From contig JAJYPA010000465.1 in the NCBI GenBank assembly GCA_021795795.1, forward strand, positions 1 to 6,620: a stretch of DNA of 6,620 nt, read 5' to 3'. The notes below the pieces were generated by a model that made no database searches, was not told where the DNA came from, and saw only the letters and a list, made by a program, of their open reading frames with translations. The stretch is from Pseudomonadota bacterium. Its GTDB lineage: Bacteria; Pseudomonadota; Gammaproteobacteria; Halothiobacillales; Halothiobacillaceae. Positions 6,309 to 6,620 of this stretch are shown here, piece by piece (within the stretch, counting starts at the first letter, position 1; every line of letters starts with the position of its first letter). The translations under genes were made by a program, and so were the position numbers.

Positions 6309-6351
6309 TGCGCTCTCCATCGGATTTTGCCCATTATCCGCTTTTATGGAG
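6296..6351 (+). promoter_or_regulatory. Riboswitch expression platform: stem hiding the thiC Shine-Dalgarno
   Basis: CTCCATCGGAT (6315-6325) can pair with ATCCG (6336-6340) and, across a CTTTT bulge, with ATGGAG (6346-6351). Eleven base pairs bury the Shine-Dalgarno GGAG (6348-6351). A competing stem pairs GGAG (6296-6299) with CTCC (6315-6318) and AGCG (6303-6306) with CGCT (6311-6314). It uses the 3' arm of P1 and the last aptamer block, so ligand binding would disfavour it and leave the ribosome-binding site hidden. No T-run follows, so translational rather than transcriptional control is indicated. Confidence 0.65.
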
Positions 6352-6357
6352 TGTGCC

Positions 6358-6620
6358 ATGGCTACTCGTCCCAAAGACCTTTCCCTGAACGAAGAACAAC
6401 TGGCTGCGATTACCAGTGGGCCCATTGCCGGGTCACGGAAGAGCTTCCGGGAGGGGATACGCTATCCTGCCTTGCGCGTACCCTATCGTGAGATCGATCA
6501 GACACCGACGAGGGCCAGGGACGGTAGTTTGGAAGCCAACCCCGCCATTCCGGTTTACGACAGTAGCGGTCCCTTCACCGATCCGGATTTCGCCATGAAC
6601 CTGGAGGCAGGGTTGCCACC
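6358..6620 (+). CDS. thiC: Phosphomethylpyrimidine synthase ThiC, N-terminal part (runs off the window)
   Basis: ThiC is a radical-SAM-type [4Fe-4S] enzyme that rearranges aminoimidazole ribotide into hydroxymethylpyrimidine phosphate, the pyrimidine half of thiamine. The first 87 codons are visible. They contain the family's N-terminal marks: SRKSFREG (26-33), LRVPYREI (39-46) followed by a TPT turn, and NPAIPVYDSSGPFTDPD (61-77), which closely parallels NEAIPVYDTSGPYGDP in the Escherichia coli enzyme. The iron-sulfur motif lies at the C-terminus and is outside the window. ATG at 6358 is supported by GGAG (6348-6351) with a 6-base spacer. The TPP riboswitch immediately upstream confirms the assignment. 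I see no frameshift in the visible part. Confidence 0.97.
   Translation, partial: MATRPKDLSLNEEQLAAITSGPIAGSRKSFREGIRYPALRVPYREIDQTPTRARDGSLEANPAIPVYDSSGPFTDPDFAMNLEAGLP

Noticed and set aside
6099..6425. Minus-strand frame of 108 codons across the riboswitch and thiC start
   Set aside because: It covers a structured RNA and the thiC N-terminus; the translation has no family resemblance apart from out-of-frame TadE remnant sequence.
1..6620. CRISPR array, tRNA, rRNA, retron or toxin-antitoxin pair
   Set aside because: No regularly spaced repeats, cloverleaf-like sequences, rRNA motifs, reverse transcriptase or paired small genes could be seen on either strand.

Overview
The window looks like a piece of a moderately GC-rich proteobacterial chromosome. 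An Acidithiobacillus-like acidophile is my best guess, from the TonB-receptor style, the TadE-type pilus remnant beside thiC and the IS mix. This is an inference from remembered families, not from a search.

Left part (1-3660, minus strand): a compact operon reading right to left. It encodes (i) an orphan winged-helix regulator with a degenerate receiver domain (3465-2584), (ii) a 785-residue TonB-dependent outer-membrane receptor (2581-224), and (iii) the start of an exported protein of unknown function that runs off the window (214 to before 1). The gaps are 2 and 9 bases, and each downstream gene has a good Shine-Dalgarno sequence. Upstream of the regulator lies an AT-rich stretch with a PhoB-box-like 7-4-7 direct repeat, a weak promoter and a perfect 11-bp inverted repeat. 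Together these suggest regulated outer-membrane uptake of an unidentified ligand.

Middle (about 3630-5722): insertion-sequence wreckage. The catalytic C-terminal half of an IS3-family transposase (plus strand) ends at its presumed right terminus. That terminus abuts, and supplies the stop codon for, an IS1634-type (IS4-superfamily) transposase on the minus strand. The IS1634-type protein keeps all three DDE residues but lacks its last stretch.

Right part (5723-6620): a decayed, frameshifted fragment of a TadE-like pilus assembly gene (minus strand), then a TPP riboswitch (THI element) and the first 87 codons of thiC (plus strand). The leader downstream of the aptamer can fold into a stem that hides the thiC ribosome-binding site, with a competing alternative stem, so control is probably at translation.

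The best candidate for something little described is the regulator/receptor/exported-protein operon with its repeat-containing control region. The rest is recognisable, though the IS junction and the thiC leader structure are worth noting.
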